Shown: one piece after another, positions 8,010-17,229 of the stretch
How the letters are laid out: each line of letters opens with the position of its first letter
How positions within the stretch are numbered: position 1 is the stretch's first letter
From: CAZLYF01 sp964586835
GTDB lineage: Bacteria; Bacillota; Clostridia; Christensenellales; Aristaeellaceae
Assembly: GCA_964586835.1 (NCBI GenBank)
Contig: CAZPIC010000025.1
Location: 1-33,463 of the forward strand
DNA: 33,463 nucleotides
Reading direction: 5' to 3'
The notes under the pieces: model-generated
Told to the model about the DNA's origin: nothing
The model's database searches: none
The model's input: the letters and a program-made list of their open reading frames with translations, nothing else
Translations under genes and position numbers: made by a program

Positions 8010-8063
8010 GCTGTTCGCCTCCCTTCCCTGATGTGGGTTGATGCCCGAGGGCTGCAGACTGGA

Positions 8064-8091
8064 GTATGCTGCCTATGACAGTATAGCATAC
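8064..8091. repeat. Inverted repeat over the NYN promoter
   Basis: GTATGCT (8064-8070) and AGCATAC (8085-8091) are perfect inverted copies separated by 14 bp. The right arm overlaps the proposed -10 region of the minus-strand NYN gene, so it could be an operator. Regulator unknown. Confidence 0.35.
8080..8088 (-). promoter_or_regulatory. Extended -10 promoter for the NYN gene
   Basis: Read on the minus strand, 8088 to 8080 is TGCTATACT, an extended -10 element (TG, one base, TATACT). No good -35 is seen 16-18 bp upstream, which is common for extended -10 promoters. The leader to the ACG start would be about 65 nt. Confidence 0.45.
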
Positions 8092-8178
8092 ATTCTCACT
8101 CCATGCCCGTAAGCTGTGAGGGTTGGCCTCCGTCTTCCTGGGAACCAGGGAGCGGGATGTAACATACGGGGATATAAT

Positions 8179-8207
8179 TTGACGTCCAGATCATTTTGTC
8201 ATAGAAT
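8179..8207 (+). promoter_or_regulatory. Sigma-A promoter of the large repeat-protein gene
   Basis: TTGACG (8179-8184) and TAGAAT (8202-8207) are 17 bp apart. Transcription would start near 8214, about 36 nt before the ATG at 8250. A nearby TATAAT (8173-8178) lacks a matching -35. Confidence 0.6.
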
Positions 8208-8249
8208 TGTAACGAATATGAAAACCCGCAGCAGCGAGGAGGCGTCGAT

Positions 8250-11200
8250 ATGAAGAACGGCGAAAAGGTGCACGCAGGCCGCCTGACGGCCATGGCCATC
8301 GCCCTGTTTCTGTTTGTGGCCTCAGTGGCCTTGGCCACTGGACCCGAAGTGCAGCCGCTCGTTTCGCTCACCTATAGCCCGGACAGCGGAATCCCTGTCA
8401 CTCTGGAAGCGATGCCCTTTGCTTATGAGGGGGCGGAAGGCGCCTACTGGCTCTACCTGCCGCCGGAGGCAGTCCACTACCTTGCGTCTGCGATCCTTCA
8501 GATACAGGACGAAACCGAGCGCTATGCGGGAGGTTTTTCTCCCGCTTCAGGACAGCTTTTGTCGGACCTCGGGTTTGAAAACGCCGGATCTTCACCGCTT
8601 CATGCTGTACCGATAGAATACCATGCCTTGGACGAGCGGGGTGAAGCGGTCGCTGTCTTTTGGGTGTTTGTATCCATAGAAGCACAGGAACCGGAGCTTC
8701 CCACGGAGGAGCCTTCCTCTGCGACCGTTATGCTCCGATATTTCGATGAGGATGGTGTGGAGTTTGAGCAGGCGACCCTCCTTGAGCTTACACCCGGGGA
8801 ACACCAGGTACCTCCCAGTCCCCGTCAGCTGCCTGAAGGCTATGAGCTCATTTCGCCTGCCCTGGTAAGCGTGCGCGTGGACGCTCAGGGAGCCAACCCT
8901 TCAGAGATCGTCTTCCGTTACCGGCGCACTGTTTCGGTGGAGGAACCCGCCGTAGCGGTGGAGGTGTCGGTAGCCTATAAGGATGAAGCCGGGAAGGTCA
9001 TCGCTTGGGGGCAGTCAGTTTTATGCGCGCCTTTCGAGCTGACTCGGATCACTGCAACGCCGGAAATCCTGCCTGAGGGCTGGACATTGTCCGGCCCGGA
9101 TGTGGTGGAAGTCTGGGTGGATAAAGAGGGAGCAAGCCCGCAGGAGGCAGTGTTCCGCGTGCGCCGATCGGAACCGCTGGAGGAGCCACCTGTCGCGTTG
9201 GCCCAGGAGGTTCCCATCTACTATCTGGATGAAAGTGATCGGCCTATCGCTCCGGCTGGAAGCATCCGCTGTGAACCCTGGGTGGAGACGCAGGTGGTCG
9301 CAAACCCCGTGGGGCTTCCCGAGGGCTATGAGCTGGCAAGCCCGGGCGTACAAATCGTCTATGTAGACCAGGATGGAGCCAGGCCGACAGCTGTGGTCTT
9401 TACCTACAAGAAGATGGAGGGACTTCCACAGGAGTCCCTGCAGGAAACACCCAGCGATCCCCCTTTGGACGAACCTGAATCGACGCCCTGGAACGTGACG
9501 GATCCGCCTGGGACGCCAGTCCCCGATGGGGTCCCCATCAACCTTTGGTCGGAGGTCGTCTCCAAGTCTGTCAATTTCCGGAAAGAAGCCTCTACAAAGA
9601 GCGCGATGCAGGGGACCTTTCCCGAAGGGCACAGGTTTTTCGTGCTGGAACAAAAAACCATCGGAAGCGAAGTGTGGTACCGTGCGATGACGGAGGGCAG
9701 GGAGGGCTTCGTCATGGCAGAATTCCTTCGGTTGTTTTCAAAGGAGGAGAGCGACAGTTTTCAGCAAACCCTTCCTACCCCGGCCCCGGAGGCTGTATGG
9801 ACGCAGGAGCCCGTGATCAGTGGGCCAGTGGAGATTACCATCCATTTTGTGGACGAAGCAGGAGAGCCCGTTGCATCACCCGTTGAATATGTCTGTCAGG
9901 ACGGGACCAACACCGTGGCTGCAGACCCCGCAGATCTGCCGGAGGGCTATGAGCTCATTGGCGACGCGGTACAGTATGTCCGGGTCGCGGAGAACCGAGC
10001 GGATCCCCCCATGCTTACATTTGTATACAGGTATGCTGGTCATGTGGCGACCCCTGCCCCTACAAAAACGCCTGAGCCTGCTCCTCAGGTCGCCATCGTC
10101 AATGTGTTCTACCGTGACCAGGATGGCAAGACGCTGCACTCTGAGACAGCCACCTGCGTGGAGGGAGAAAGCAACATCATCCACTCCTTTCCCGGACTTC
10201 TTGAGCAGGAGGCGCCTGGAAGGTACGAGCTTGCGGATGCTGCGCAAAAGACCGTCTCTGTGGACCGTGACGGCGTCGCCAGCCCCCCGGAGATCATCTT
10301 CCTGTTTAAGGACCTGCACAAAGAGATCACCAAAGAGATCGCGGTCCATTATCGACTTGAAGGAAGCGGCGAAGCGGTTGCCCCGTCCGGAGTGGAGATG
10401 TGCCGCGTGGGCGGTAACGACATCTTCGCCAGGCCGTCCGGACTACCGGACGAGACCTATGAGCTTGTATCCGAAAACCCGCAGCGGGTGTCGCTGTCTG
10501 AGGACGGGGTGCTCACCCCTGCGGAGCTTGTGTTCCTGTACATACAGGTGCCGCCGAAGCCGACGGACACGCCGACACCTGCCACCCCGGAACCCAGCCC
10601 TGTGCCTGATGGTGTGCCCATCGACCTGTGGGCAGAGACCACCAGCAATGTCAATTTCAGGTCAAGCCCGTCCGACGCCAGTACCAGCAACAGGATTGAG
10701 AACCTGAAAAAGGGCACGAAACTGTGGGCTTATGACAGACAGACTGTCGACGGGAAGAGCTGGTATGCTGTTCGTGTCAATGGCAGGGATGGATTCATCA
10801 TGGCGGATTTTGTCAGCCTGTACAGCCAACAGGAAAGCGATGCCTACCAGCGCAGCCTGAAGACCCCCATGCCAACCCAGACGGCAGAACTGCTGGACGA
10901 GCCGACGCAACCCCCGGAAGAGACAGCGACGTCGACCCCAGAAGCTACGTCTGTACCGTCTCCTACCGCGACATCCCAGATTTATCAGGGCTATGCGCTG
11001 ACGCTCAGACAGGTAGCGCTCAGGACGGGTATCAGCGAAAAGGACGAGACAATCCTTGCGACGCTTCCAGCGGACACGCTTTTGCGCATCTGGGGACAAG
11101 CCTCAGTGAACGGCGTCATCTGGGACTCCGCTGAAGCCATCGCCTGGGCGCAGACCGGGTTTGTCCCTGACGACGCCCTCCGGCATATCAGCGCTGAGGA

Positions 11201-12779
11201 GGCACAGCCCTACCTGAATATGCTCAAGCCGCTGGAGACCGCAACACCTGCCCCCACCGCACAGCCCGTCAGCGTTTCAGGCTATGCCATGGTGCTTGGG
11301 GCCAATGTGCCGATGCGGAGCTATTTTAACACCAATGCTGAGATCACAGCCATGCTGCCCGCGGACAGCATCGTGGAAGTGCTCGGACAGGAATATAGCC
11401 AAGATGAATCCTGGCACATTGCCGGTTACGCTGGTAGATTTGGGTATATCCGCGAAGACCAGCTGAGAATGCTGAATGCCCTGGAGCAGGTGGGATACCT
11501 GGAGTCGCTGAAGACGCCAACGCCCTCGCCCCTGCCCACAGAAACGGTGTCGCCCACGACCTCTGACAGCCTCTCCAGCTATGGGTATGTTAATACCGAT
11601 AACGTCAGGCTGCGCAAGGAACCCGGGTCTGGTGCGCAGCTGAAGATGATGCAGAATAACGCCTTCGCCCTCGTGCTGGGTACGGTGATCCAGGACGGAG
11701 AGCTCTGGTACCGCATCAATCAGGGAGGGACGGAAGGCTTCGTCATGGGGAAGTTCTTCAACGTACTTCCTCTGGGACAGCTGCAGACCTTCCTGCAGAG
11801 CGAGGCGTATCTTTCCGCCAACACCCTATCTGCGAACACGGTCTCCACCTCGTCGAGCATCACTTCCGTTGAAGACTTTAATAAAACGGTGTGGCAGAAC
11901 CCCACGCTGATGGCCCAGGCGTCCTATGAACCTTTCAACCCGCTGGGAACGCCGACGCCTTCCGTCGAAGCGATCATGACGCCGGAACTTTCCCCGTCCC
12001 CGACGCTGGAAGCTTTGGCTTCTTTTGCTCCTATGCCGACAACCGAACCCCAGACCCAGAGGACGTCCTCCTTCTCCGCTTGGGCGGCGATTGGGATTGT
12101 TGCCGTCCTGGGGGGAGGCGGGGGTTATGCCTACTATCTCTACCGCGAAAATCGCAAGCGGGCAGCCCAGCGGGCGGCTCAGCGTAGGCAGCAACAAACG
12201 CAGCAGGCGAGCTATACCGCATCTGGCCAGCCTTATGCCCGACCGGCGCAGCCGCGGGGAGGTGCGACCTCACCCTATGACCCGCCTAGACCCAGATCGC
12301 CTGTTCCCCAACATGGAACGCTCCCCTATCAGTCACAGAAGGGATCCGCCCCGGCGCAGCAAACAGCAGCTTTCCGCTCGCCCGGGGGAGGAACCGCAGG
12401 CCAGTCCACCGGCGCAACACCTTATGTAAAGCCGGTCGGGGGGCTTGACCCGACGCAGCCTGCGGCAGCCTTCCGTCCGCCCGAAGCAAGGCCACCGGGC
12501 CAGCCCGGCAGCACGGTGCCCTACGCACGGCCATCGGCGCCTGGTCCGACTCAGCCTGAGACTGCTTTCCGCCCGCTTGGAGGAGGGGCCGCAGGTCAGG
12601 CCGGCAGCACGGCGCCCTACAAACAGCCAACCGGAGCCCCTGCTCGCACCACGGACCCCGCAAAAATGCCGACACCCCCTCCAGGGACAGGCAGCTCTCA
12701 AGCGACGGAGGCCAGTGAAACAAAGCAGCCTGCGCCTGAGACGCGCAGAAGAAGGTCCGACAGGCATTCAAGCGGCTGA
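8250..12779 (+). CDS. Large cell-surface protein with MucBP-like and SH3-like repeats and a proline-rich cytoplasmic tail
   Basis: This 1509-residue protein has a signal peptide (hydrophobic core about residues 14-30). Six MucBP-like repeats of about 70 residues start near 158, 236, 319, 525, 614 and 696; each has a Y.DE.G start, a LPEGYEL centre and ends in a VF.Y-like strand. Five bacterial SH3-like domains start near 427, 788, 914, 1011 and 1111 (for example VNFRKEAS and NVRLRKEPG), joined by Pro/Thr-rich linkers. One membrane segment (about 1277-1299) is followed by a basic stretch and a 200-residue Pro/Gln/Gly-rich tail. No LPXTG signal is present. It probably binds cell-wall glycan or mucin-like ligands (family-based inference). 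The start has AGGAGG (8237-8242) 7 nt upstream. The N-terminal 125 residues after the signal are not recognised. Confidence 0.85.
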   Translation: MKNGEKVHAGRLTAMAIALFLFVASVALATGPEVQPLVSLTYSPDSGIPVTLEAMPFAYEGAEGAYWLYLPPEAVHYLASAILQIQDETERYAGGFSPASGQLLSDLGFENAGSSPLHAVPIEYHALDERGEAVAVFWVFVSIEAQEPELPTEEPSSATVMLRYFDEDGVEFEQATLLELTPGEHQVPPSPRQLPEGYELISPALVSVRVDAQGANPSEIVFRYRRTVSVEEPAVAVEVSVAYKDEAGKVIAWGQSVLCAPFELTRITATPEILPEGWTLSGPDVVEVWVDKEGASPQEAVFRVRRSEPLEEPPVALAQEVPIYYLDESDRPIAPAGSIRCEPWVETQVVANPVGLPEGYELASPGVQIVYVDQDGARPTAVVFTYKKMEGLPQESLQETPSDPPLDEPESTPWNVTDPPGTPVPDGVPINLWSEVVSKSVNFRKEASTKSAMQGTFPEGHRFFVLEQKTIGSEVWYRAMTEGREGFVMAEFLRLFSKEESDSFQQTLPTPAPEAVWTQEPVISGPVEITIHFVDEAGEPVASPVEYVCQDGTNTVAADPADLPEGYELIGDAVQYVRVAENRADPPMLTFVYRYAGHVATPAPTKTPEPAPQVAIVNVFYRDQDGKTLHSETATCVEGESNIIHSFPGLLEQEAPGRYELADAAQKTVSVDRDGVASPPEIIFLFKDLHKEITKEIAVHYRLEGSGEAVAPSGVEMCRVGGNDIFARPSGLPDETYELVSENPQRVSLSEDGVLTPAELVFLYIQVPPKPTDTPTPATPEPSPVPDGVPIDLWAETTSNVNFRSSPSDASTSNRIENLKKGTKLWAYDRQTVDGKSWYAVRVNGRDGFIMADFVSLYSQQESDAYQRSLKTPMPTQTAELLDEPTQPPEETATSTPEATSVPSPTATSQIYQGYALTLRQVALRTGISEKDETILATLPADTLLRIWGQASVNGVIWDSAEAIAWAQTGFVPDDALRHISAEEAQPYLNMLKPLETATPAPTAQPVSVSGYAMVLGANVPMRSYFNTNAEITAMLPADSIVEVLGQEYSQDESWHIAGYAGRFGYIREDQLRMLNALEQVGYLESLKTPTPSPLPTETVSPTTSDSLSSYGYVNTDNVRLRKEPGSGAQLKMMQNNAFALVLGTVIQDGELWYRINQGGTEGFVMGKFFNVLPLGQLQTFLQSEAYLSANTLSANTVSTSSSITSVEDFNKTVWQNPTLMAQASYEPFNPLGTPTPSVEAIMTPELSPSPTLEALASFAPMPTTEPQTQRTSSFSAWAAIGIVAVLGGGGGYAYYLYRENRKRAAQRAAQRRQQQTQQASYTASGQPYARPAQPRGGATSPYDPPRPRSPVPQHGTLPYQSQKGSAPAQQTAAFRSPGGGTAGQSTGATPYVKPVGGLDPTQPAAAFRPPEARPPGQPGSTVPYARPSAPGPTQPETAFRPLGGGAAGQAGSTAPYKQPTGAPARTTDPAKMPTPPPGTGSSQATEASETKQPAPETRRRRSDRHSSG
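12315..12640 (+). repeat. Tandem proline-rich repeats in the cytoplasmic tail
   Basis: The coding sequence holds about three copies of a 32-33-residue unit with the pattern PY..P, then PTQP..AFRP, then GG...GQ.GST. The copies begin near TLPYQSQ, TPYVKPV and VPYARPS, and a partial fourth begins at APYKQP. The DNA copies are similar but not identical. Confidence 0.65.
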
Positions 12780-12809
12780 GACTACACGCCTGTTCTTTAA
12801 AGAAACATA

Positions 12810-12841
12810 AAGGAACGCCCGCGCACGCGCGGGCGTTCCTT
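12810..12841. terminator. Bidirectional terminator between the repeat-protein gene and nifJ
   Basis: A perfect 14-bp stem (12810-12823 with 12828-12841) encloses a CACG loop. A T-containing run follows on the plus strand and a T-rich run (the complement of 12793-12809) on the minus strand. It serves two convergent genes. Confidence 0.85.
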
Positions 12842-12858
12842 CTTGCTGGTCGCAGGCT

Positions 12859-15800
12859 TTAGTCTGCGGCCAGCTTCTTATAGACTTTCAGCCGCTGCGC
12901 AGCTTCTTCCTCAGCCGCTGCGAAAAGTCTCTCCGCTTCTTCGGGGAAGGTCTTCGTCAGGGAGGAATACCGGACCTCTCCGCGGATGAAGTCCTGGTAG
13001 GAGCCCGTCGGATCCTTGCTGTCGATGATAAGCGGATTCTTGCCTTCTGCTGTAAGCATCGGGTTGTAGCGGTAAAGTGGCCAGTACCCTGCCGCGACAG
13101 CCTTGCGGATTTCAGCCTGCGAGAACGACATATTGATGCCGTGGTTGATGCAGGGGGAGTAAGCGATGATGAGCGAGGGGCCGTTGTAGGCCTCTGCCTC
13201 ATTGACCGCTTTGAGAAGCTGTACGGGGTTGGCGCTCATGCCCACCTGGGCAACGTAGACGTATCCATAGCTCATGGCCATGAGCCCCAGGTCCTTCTTG
13301 CTGGTGCGCTTGCCCGCAGCCGCGAACTTGGCTACGGAGCCCGTCGGGGTAGACTTGGAAGCCTGACCGCCTGTGTTGGAGTAGACCTCCGTGTCGAGCA
13401 CCAGGATGTTCACGTCCTGGTTCTGGGCCAAGACGTGGTCCAGCCCGCCAAAGCCGATGTCATAAGCCCATCCGTCACCGCCGATGATCCAGATGGATTT
13501 TTTGACCAGCAGGTCGCGTTGCTCAAGGATCTCTTTGCACAGAGCAACTGTTTCAGGGCCTCGGTCCCCGCAGTTTTCAGCGCAGGTGACAAGCTTTTCA
13601 GCTGCCTCCTTGGACGCATCGGCCTTGTGCATGTTTTCAAGCCACTGGTTGCAGGCTTCGACGCAATCCGCCCAGTCTCCCGCACGATCACGAAGCTTTT
13701 CGACGGTGTCAGCAAGCTGCGCCCGCCGCTGATTGACGGCCAGGTTGATACCGAAGCCGAACTCTGCGTTGTCTTCAAAGAGACTGTTTGCCCAGGCAGG
13801 TCCTTGGCCTGCGTCGTTGGTCGTATAGGGGCAGACTGGTGAAGAGCCGCCGTAGATGGAAGAACAGCCTGTTGCATTGGCGATAATCATCCTGTCGCCA
13901 AAGAGCTGGGTGATCAGCTTGAGATAGGGAGTTTCCCCACAGCCTGCACAGGCCCCGGAGAATTCAAAGAGTGGCTTCAGGAACTGGCTGCCTTTGACCG
14001 TACCCTTGTTTACAGGGACGGAGACCTCGGGAAGCGTCATGGCAAACTGCCAGTTTTCATCCTGGTGACGCTGAGAATCCAGCGGCTTCATGATTAAAGC
14101 CTTTTCCTTGGCAGGGCAGACCTCCGCGCAGTTGCCGCAGCCCGTGCAGTCGAGAGGACTGGGCTGAATACGGTATTCATAGCCGGCAAACTCCTTGCCG
14201 ATGGCTTTTTTGGCCTCAAACCCCTCCGGCCTTGGCTCCCCCTCCCCGATCAGGAAGGGTCGGATCACGGCGTGTGGGCATACCAGGGAGCACTGGTTGC
14301 ACTGGATACACTTATCAATCTGCCACTCGGGCACGTTGATAGCGATGCCTCGCTTCTCATAGCGGGAGGTACCCACCGGGACTACGCCCGCGGGATCGAA
14401 GGCGGACACAGGGAGCGAATCGCCTTCCTGTGCGAGAATGGGCTTGACCACGGTGTCAAAGTACTCCGTCGCCTCCACCTTGTGAGGCTCCGCGCCGGTT
14501 GTTGCTCCAGACCAGGCGCTGGGAACCTTGACTTCCTTCAGACCGCTGATGGCGATATCGATGGCTTCCCAGTTCATCCGGACGACAGCGTCTCCCTTGC
14601 GGCCATAGGTGATCTGTGCGTATTCCTTCATATACTTTTCGGCGTCCGCATAAGGGATCACACCTGAAAGCTTAAAAAAGGCGGCCTGCATGATGGTGTT
14701 GATGCGGGTGCCCATGCCCACCTTTTCCGCCAGACTGATGGCGTCTATGACGTAGAAACGAGCTTTTTTGGAAGCCAGCTGACGCTTGACCCTGGCGGGA
14801 AGCCTCTCTTCCAGTTCCTCATCGGACCAGGGACAGTTCAGCAGGAAGACACCGCCATCCTTGAGGGAGGCGAGCATGTCGTACAGCGTCACGTATGCGG
14901 GGTTATGGCAGGCGATGAAGTCTGCCGCGTCAATCTGGTAGGTGCTGCGAATGGGGGACTTGCCAAAACGCAGGTGGGAAATGGTCAGACCGCCGGACTT
15001 CTTAGAGTCGTAAGCGAAATAACCTTGGGCATAGAGGTCCGTATGGTCGCCGATGATCTTGATGGAGTTCTTATTGGCGCCAACGGTGCCGTCTGAGCCC
15101 AGACCGTAGAATTTGCAGCAGACAGTTCCCTCGGGTGCTGCGTTGAACATCTCCCCCTTGGGCAGGGAGGTCCCGGTCACGTCGTCCTCGATGCCTACGA
15201 CGAAGTGGTTCATGGGGCTGGCCATGGTCATGTTGTCAAACACTGCTTTGACCATGGTGGGCGTGAATTCCTTGCTGCTGAGTCCATATCGACCTGCGAG
15301 AACGCTGATGCCTGTGATGCCCTTCTCCGCCAGCGCTGTCATGACGTCCATGTAGAGAGGATCGCCCAGACTTCCCGGTTCTTTGGTGCGGTCAAGGACG
15401 GTCAGCGTCTTTACGGTGGAGGGAAGCGCGCTTAAGAAGTGCTCCGTGCTGAAAGGTCGGTACAGGCGTACCTTGAGGACGCCTGTCTTTCCGCCCTGCT
15501 GGTTGAGTGCTTCCACCGTCTCGTGCGCGGCCTCAGCGCCCGAACCCATGAGCATGACAACGTGCTTTGCATCCGGTGCGCCGACATAATCAAACAGGCG
15601 GTAGGCGCGGCCTGTCAGGCCCTTCACCTGGGCCATACATTCCTCTACGATGCCTGCTACGGCGTGATAATACTTGTTGGCTGCTTCGCGGTTTTGGAAG
15701 AAGACGTCGGGGTTCTGTGCAGTGCCGGCCTGATGGGGCCGTTCCGGGTTCAATGCACGGTTCCTAAAGGCCTTGATCGCCTCCCAGTCCACCAGCCCTG

Positions 15801-16371
15801 CGATATCCTGATAGTCGATCAGGTCGATTTTCTGGACTTCTGAGCTTGTGCGAAATCCATCAAAGAAGTGAAGGAAGGGTACCGATGACTTGATGGCTGC
15901 CAGGTGCGCCACCAGGGCCATGTCCTGAGCCTCCTGGACGCTGCCAGAAGCTAGCAACGCGAAGCCTGTCTGGCGGCAGGCCATCACGTCGGACTGATCC
16001 CCGAAGATCGACAGCGCATGGGTAGCGATGGTGCGGGCACTGACGTGGAAGACGCCGGGTAGAAGCTCGCCCGAGATCTTGTACATGTTCGGGATCATCA
16101 GGAGCAGGCCCTGAGAAGCGGTATACGTGGTTGTCAAAGCTCCTGCGGCCAGCGATCCGTGCACGGCGCCCGCCGCGCCGGCCTCGGACTGCATCTCCGA
16201 CACGTGCACGACCTGCCCGAACAGGTTTTTTCTTCCCTCGGCAGCCCATTCGTCCACATACTCCGCCATGGTGGACGAAGGCGTGATAGGGTAGATGGCA
16301 GCCACATCGCTGAAAGCGTAGGCAATGTGACTGACCGCACCGTTGCCGTCGATGGTCATCTTGTTTGGCAT
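12859..16371 (-). CDS. nifJ: Pyruvate:ferredoxin (flavodoxin) oxidoreductase
   Basis: This 1170-residue single-chain PFOR oxidises pyruvate with CoA to acetyl-CoA and CO2 and reduces ferredoxin, the central step of pyruvate fermentation in anaerobes. The N-terminal domain starts GNGAVSHIAYAFSDVAAIYP followed by ITPSS. The 2[4Fe-4S] ferredoxin domain is at about residues 685-760 (CIQCNQCSLVCP and CTGCGNCAEVCP). The third cluster and thiamine diphosphate domain show CAGCGETPYLKL (about 807), NATGCSSIYGG, GGDGWAYDIGFGG (about 964) and EVYSNTGGQASKSTP (about 995). All key cysteines are present and the length is normal. The start has AGGAGG (16378-16383) 6 nt upstream. It is a single-gene unit with its own promoter and terminator. 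Confidence 0.97.
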   Translation of the reverse strand: MPNKMTIDGNGAVSHIAYAFSDVAAIYPITPSSTMAEYVDEWAAEGRKNLFGQVVHVSEMQSEAGAAGAVHGSLAAGALTTTYTASQGLLLMIPNMYKISGELLPGVFHVSARTIATHALSIFGDQSDVMACRQTGFALLASGSVQEAQDMALVAHLAAIKSSVPFLHFFDGFRTSSEVQKIDLIDYQDIAGLVDWEAIKAFRNRALNPERPHQAGTAQNPDVFFQNREAANKYYHAVAGIVEECMAQVKGLTGRAYRLFDYVGAPDAKHVVMLMGSGAEAAHETVEALNQQGGKTGVLKVRLYRPFSTEHFLSALPSTVKTLTVLDRTKEPGSLGDPLYMDVMTALAEKGITGISVLAGRYGLSSKEFTPTMVKAVFDNMTMASPMNHFVVGIEDDVTGTSLPKGEMFNAAPEGTVCCKFYGLGSDGTVGANKNSIKIIGDHTDLYAQGYFAYDSKKSGGLTISHLRFGKSPIRSTYQIDAADFIACHNPAYVTLYDMLASLKDGGVFLLNCPWSDEELEERLPARVKRQLASKKARFYVIDAISLAEKVGMGTRINTIMQAAFFKLSGVIPYADAEKYMKEYAQITYGRKGDAVVRMNWEAIDIAISGLKEVKVPSAWSGATTGAEPHKVEATEYFDTVVKPILAQEGDSLPVSAFDPAGVVPVGTSRYEKRGIAINVPEWQIDKCIQCNQCSLVCPHAVIRPFLIGEGEPRPEGFEAKKAIGKEFAGYEYRIQPSPLDCTGCGNCAEVCPAKEKALIMKPLDSQRHQDENWQFAMTLPEVSVPVNKGTVKGSQFLKPLFEFSGACAGCGETPYLKLITQLFGDRMIIANATGCSSIYGGSSPVCPYTTNDAGQGPAWANSLFEDNAEFGFGINLAVNQRRAQLADTVEKLRDRAGDWADCVEACNQWLENMHKADASKEAAEKLVTCAENCGDRGPETVALCKEILEQRDLLVKKSIWIIGGDGWAYDIGFGGLDHVLAQNQDVNILVLDTEVYSNTGGQASKSTPTGSVAKFAAAGKRTSKKDLGLMAMSYGYVYVAQVGMSANPVQLLKAVNEAEAYNGPSLIIAYSPCINHGINMSFSQAEIRKAVAAGYWPLYRYNPMLTAEGKNPLIIDSKDPTGSYQDFIRGEVRYSSLTKTFPEEAERLFAAAEEEAAQRLKVYKKLAAD

Positions 16372-16408
16372 GGATTACCTCCTACATGGTGATGACGTAA
16401 CCGAAAAG

Positions 16409-16424
16409 GGCGGAACACTCCGCC
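16409..16424 (-). promoter_or_regulatory. Hairpin in the nifJ leader
   Basis: GGCGGA (16409-16414) and TCCGCC (16419-16424) form a 6-bp stem with a 4-nt loop. On the minus strand it is followed by CTTTT, so it looks like a small terminator or attenuator 37 nt before the nifJ start. Confidence 0.4.
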
Positions 16425-16453
16425 TTTGCTGCTTTACGGACGTTCTTTTGGGA

Positions 16454-16483
16454 ATTATACAGAGGACGCCCTTCCTGTGTCAA
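16454..16483 (-). promoter_or_regulatory. Sigma-A promoter of nifJ
   Basis: On the minus strand TTGACA (16483-16478) and TATAAT (16459-16454) are both perfect consensus hexamers separated by 18 bp. The leader would be about 75 nt. Confidence 0.8.
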
Positions 16484-17163
16484 GCGATCGGCGGGCCCTG
16501 CCAGGGCTTACGCATGAACATATCGGACGGAAAGGATGACAAACTCGTTTTTGAAGATTCGACAGTTATTATTAAAAGAGTTTTTTAAAGTATACGTCAA
16601 ACGATAAAGAAAGGAAGTAGAAACAGAGGAGGGATCCGGAGGGATCGAGTACAGTTACAATCATGGTATGCGGGGTTAAAAAGTGAGTCGGAGAAGCGTC
16701 AAAGGGGATAGATCAGCCATCAGCCGGAAGGCATCCTGTACATTGTGGTGGCAGGCACTTCGGCCTTCTTAGCTGCTTCAGTGAAATGGTGGATTTTGTC
16801 CGAGCCTGTTTTCATTGCTTGATGAGTCTGAGAGGAAATGCACTGCAGTGATCAAGGCACCCAGGAATCATCGGGGCATCGAAGGTATGCGCGGGTATCT
16901 GCACGTTATACGCAAAGAGGCTTTTCGGCACGTCCGCAAAGAGGAATCCCAACGTCCCTGTCCATGTTGAGAAGGGAAGTGCCAACAAGCCCTGTACAGA
17001 CACCTCTCCTTTAGATATGCAAGCGACCCTGAGATTAGTTCAAAACCATGAGCCTTAAATACCTGGAAAGCATGATTCGAGGATGCCAGGGTTTGTCAAC
17101 AGCTCATTGAGAGGAGGGATCCTGACCGTAGCTGTACAAGCCTCGCATGCCTTAGACTCCCGC
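16484..17163. other. Intergenic stretch with no recognisable gene
   Basis: About 680 bp between the nifJ and argG promoters. It includes an A/T-rich part (16530-16620) and two similar AGGAGGGATCC strings (near 16627 and 17112). Short open frames occur, such as 16812-17003 on the minus strand, but none resembles a known protein or has a convincing ribosome site and start pair. It may hold decayed sequence or an RNA I cannot identify. No T-box signature was seen upstream of argG. Confidence 0.5.
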
Positions 17164-17191
17164 TTGACAGCCTTGCCTCTCATGGTATATA
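17164..17191 (+). promoter_or_regulatory. Sigma-A promoter of argG
   Basis: TTGACA (17164-17169) is followed after 16 bp by TATATA (17186-17191); the alternating run also allows an 18-bp spacing. The A/T-rich segment 17204-17215 before the ribosome site could hold an ArgR-type operator, but no clear box is visible. Confidence 0.6.
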
Positions 17192-17229
17192 TATGCAGAG
17201 CCCTATATAATTAATCGGAGGCGATAACA

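Noticed and set aside
7757..8089. 110-residue minus-strand frame starting upstream of the NYN gene
   Set aside because: It is in a different frame from the NYN and LOTUS domains and encodes no recognisable sequence; it does not supply the missing NYN start.
12286..12771. 161-residue minus-strand frame opposite the proline-rich tail of the large surface protein
   Set aside because: The sequence is an antisense reading of the tandem repeats; there is no start signal.
16812..17003. 63-residue minus-strand frame in the nifJ-argG gap
   Set aside because: Only a GTG directly on a purine run could start it, and no known family is recognisable.
17100..17229. T-box or arginine riboswitch upstream of argG
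   Set aside because: No T-box consensus or terminator/antiterminator pair was visible, and the promoter lies only about 40 bp before the start.
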